This document shows, one piece after another, positions 63,314-64,000 of a DNA stretch of 64,000 nt (the stretch's first letter is position 1; every line of letters begins with the position of its first letter). A program made the position numbers and the translations under genes. This DNA is from Paramecium octaurelia (taxonomy: Eukaryota > Ciliophora > Oligohymenophorea > Peniculida > Parameciidae). The notes under the pieces were generated by a model. It did not search any database and was not told the DNA's origin. It saw only the letters and a program-made list of their open reading frames with translations. The stretch lies in contig CAJJDP010000093.1 in NCBI GenBank assembly GCA_905182995.1, forward strand, positions 2,563 through 66,562, in the 5' to 3' direction.

Positions 63314-64000
63314 TCGATTATCTTTTAAATATTTGATAAAAAACGGAATTCTATTGCTCTTAACTACTTAGCCCAAAAAGCGTAATACAACTCTCTGGAT
63401 ATAAAAAAACTATAGTATGAAAGTATAAAATTATTTTATAACAGAAAAATAGACTCTGAAATTATTTCTGATTTAATATTTTATATGTTTCAACCTGAAA
63501 AACCAATTGAAATAGAAAAATGTTTAGAATTAATTTTCCGAAATAGTTTAGGAGATTAGGCCCAGGAAGACTTGATTAAAGATACAACCTAAGCATTTCT
63601 TCAATTCTTGCATGAAAATGAACTAGCCCAAAGAAACACAAAAATTATAATGTTCGGATCACTTTTAAATGGATTCAAAACAAAACAATCAGATATTGAT
63701 TTCTCAATAACTACGAATTCATATATTTCTGAAAAAACAGCCTTGAGTTATTGGACTACTTAGTTAGGATACCAAACTAGATTTAAGTTAGATTAGAGTT
63801 TTCTGAAATCTCGAGTTCCTGTAATAAAAATATTAGATCAATAAAATCTCATTCATATAGACTTGTGTTATAATAATTTATTGGGAGCAATCAATACACG
63901 CTTACTGAAAGCTTATTCATAATTGGATTGCAAAGTTCAGAAGGTAATGCTACTTTAGTAACAAAAAGGGTGGTGCCTTGTTAAAAATATGGGCAAGAGG
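63314..64000 (+). CDS. Cid1/TUTase-type nucleotidyltransferase, 5' part
   Basis: The gene runs off the right edge; 229 codons are open. It has the nucleotidyltransferase hallmark MFGSLLNGFKTKQSDIDFSI (GS...DxD) with a third acidic position in HIDLCYN, and then NTRLLKAYSQLDCKVQKV and GWCLVKNMGKR, where non-canonical poly(A)/poly(U) polymerases have NTxLLxxYxxxDxRVxxL...KxWxK. Such enzymes add nucleotides to RNA 3' ends. The true start is unresolved: the frame is closed by TGA at 63311-63313, and an upstream exon or a start further in (an ATG before FQPEKP at about 63486) are both possible. Confidence 0.85.

Noticed and set aside
1-64000. Widespread TAA and TAG interruptions that would make most genes look dead in the standard code
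   Set aside because: The same codons fall where homologues have Gln or neutral residues, only TGA ends conserved frames, and exon sums are exact multiples of three. This is the ciliate code (TAA/TAG = Gln), not decay.
1-64000. tRNA/rRNA genes, CRISPR arrays, telomeric C4A2/C3A3 repeats, retroelement sequences
   Set aside because: Looked for by eye on both strands; none seen. A tRNA could be missed without a covariance-model scan.

Overview
The window reads as somatic (macronuclear-type) DNA of a ciliate, most likely Paramecium or a close relative. It is strongly AT-rich. TAA and TAG sit inside otherwise conserved genes where homologues carry Gln or a neutral residue, and only TGA ends reading frames. 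Genes are packed with gaps of roughly 35-500 bp and are cut by tiny GT...AG introns of about 19-40 nt. Read with the standard code the window looks almost gene-free; read with TGA as the only stop it holds about 28 genes. For most of the shorter genes the exon length is an exact multiple of three once the micro-introns are removed.

Layout. 1-342 is the end of a WD40-repeat gene. 343-4679 is poor in clear genes but holds coding-like debris (about 803-3130). 4680-19297 holds two minus-strand surface-protein genes: a roughly 3,000-residue Cys-rich / beta-helix protein and a DUF4215-like Cys-rich protein, both ending in multi-pass membrane regions. 20258-29377 holds a MORN-like repeat gene, a four-helix membrane protein and a lysosomal-type GH38 alpha-mannosidase. 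This stretch carries two exact duplications (1,371 and 1,488 bp), each split by a single N, which look like unmerged contig overlaps, so partial second copies of three genes appear. 29853-38537 is a plus-strand paralogue of the first giant gene.

39661-50000 is a housekeeping and ciliary block: a LITAF-domain protein, CFAP52 (a doublet-microtubule protein of cilia), a divergent chitin-synthase-like membrane protein, a nucleoside hydrolase, a glucose-6-phosphatase/PAP2-type membrane phosphatase and a copine. 50324-64000 holds an unrecognised protein, two small proteins, mitochondrial succinyl-CoA ligase beta, a Nudix hydrolase, a casein-kinase-1-like kinase, a B-box/WD40 protein, a Sec14-like protein with a long Pro/Gln tail, three very short proteins with MGC N-termini, and the start of a Cid1/TUTase-type nucleotidyltransferase that runs off the end.

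The most notable new-looking item is the set of three tiny proteins (86, 69 and 79 residues) that share an N-terminal MGC lipidation signal and an N-[PS]-I-[ILV]-[ILV]-R-R motif, all within 8 kb. No RNA genes, CRISPR arrays, telomeric repeats or retroelements were recognised. Introns in the three largest genes and in the B-box/WD40 gene were only partly placed.
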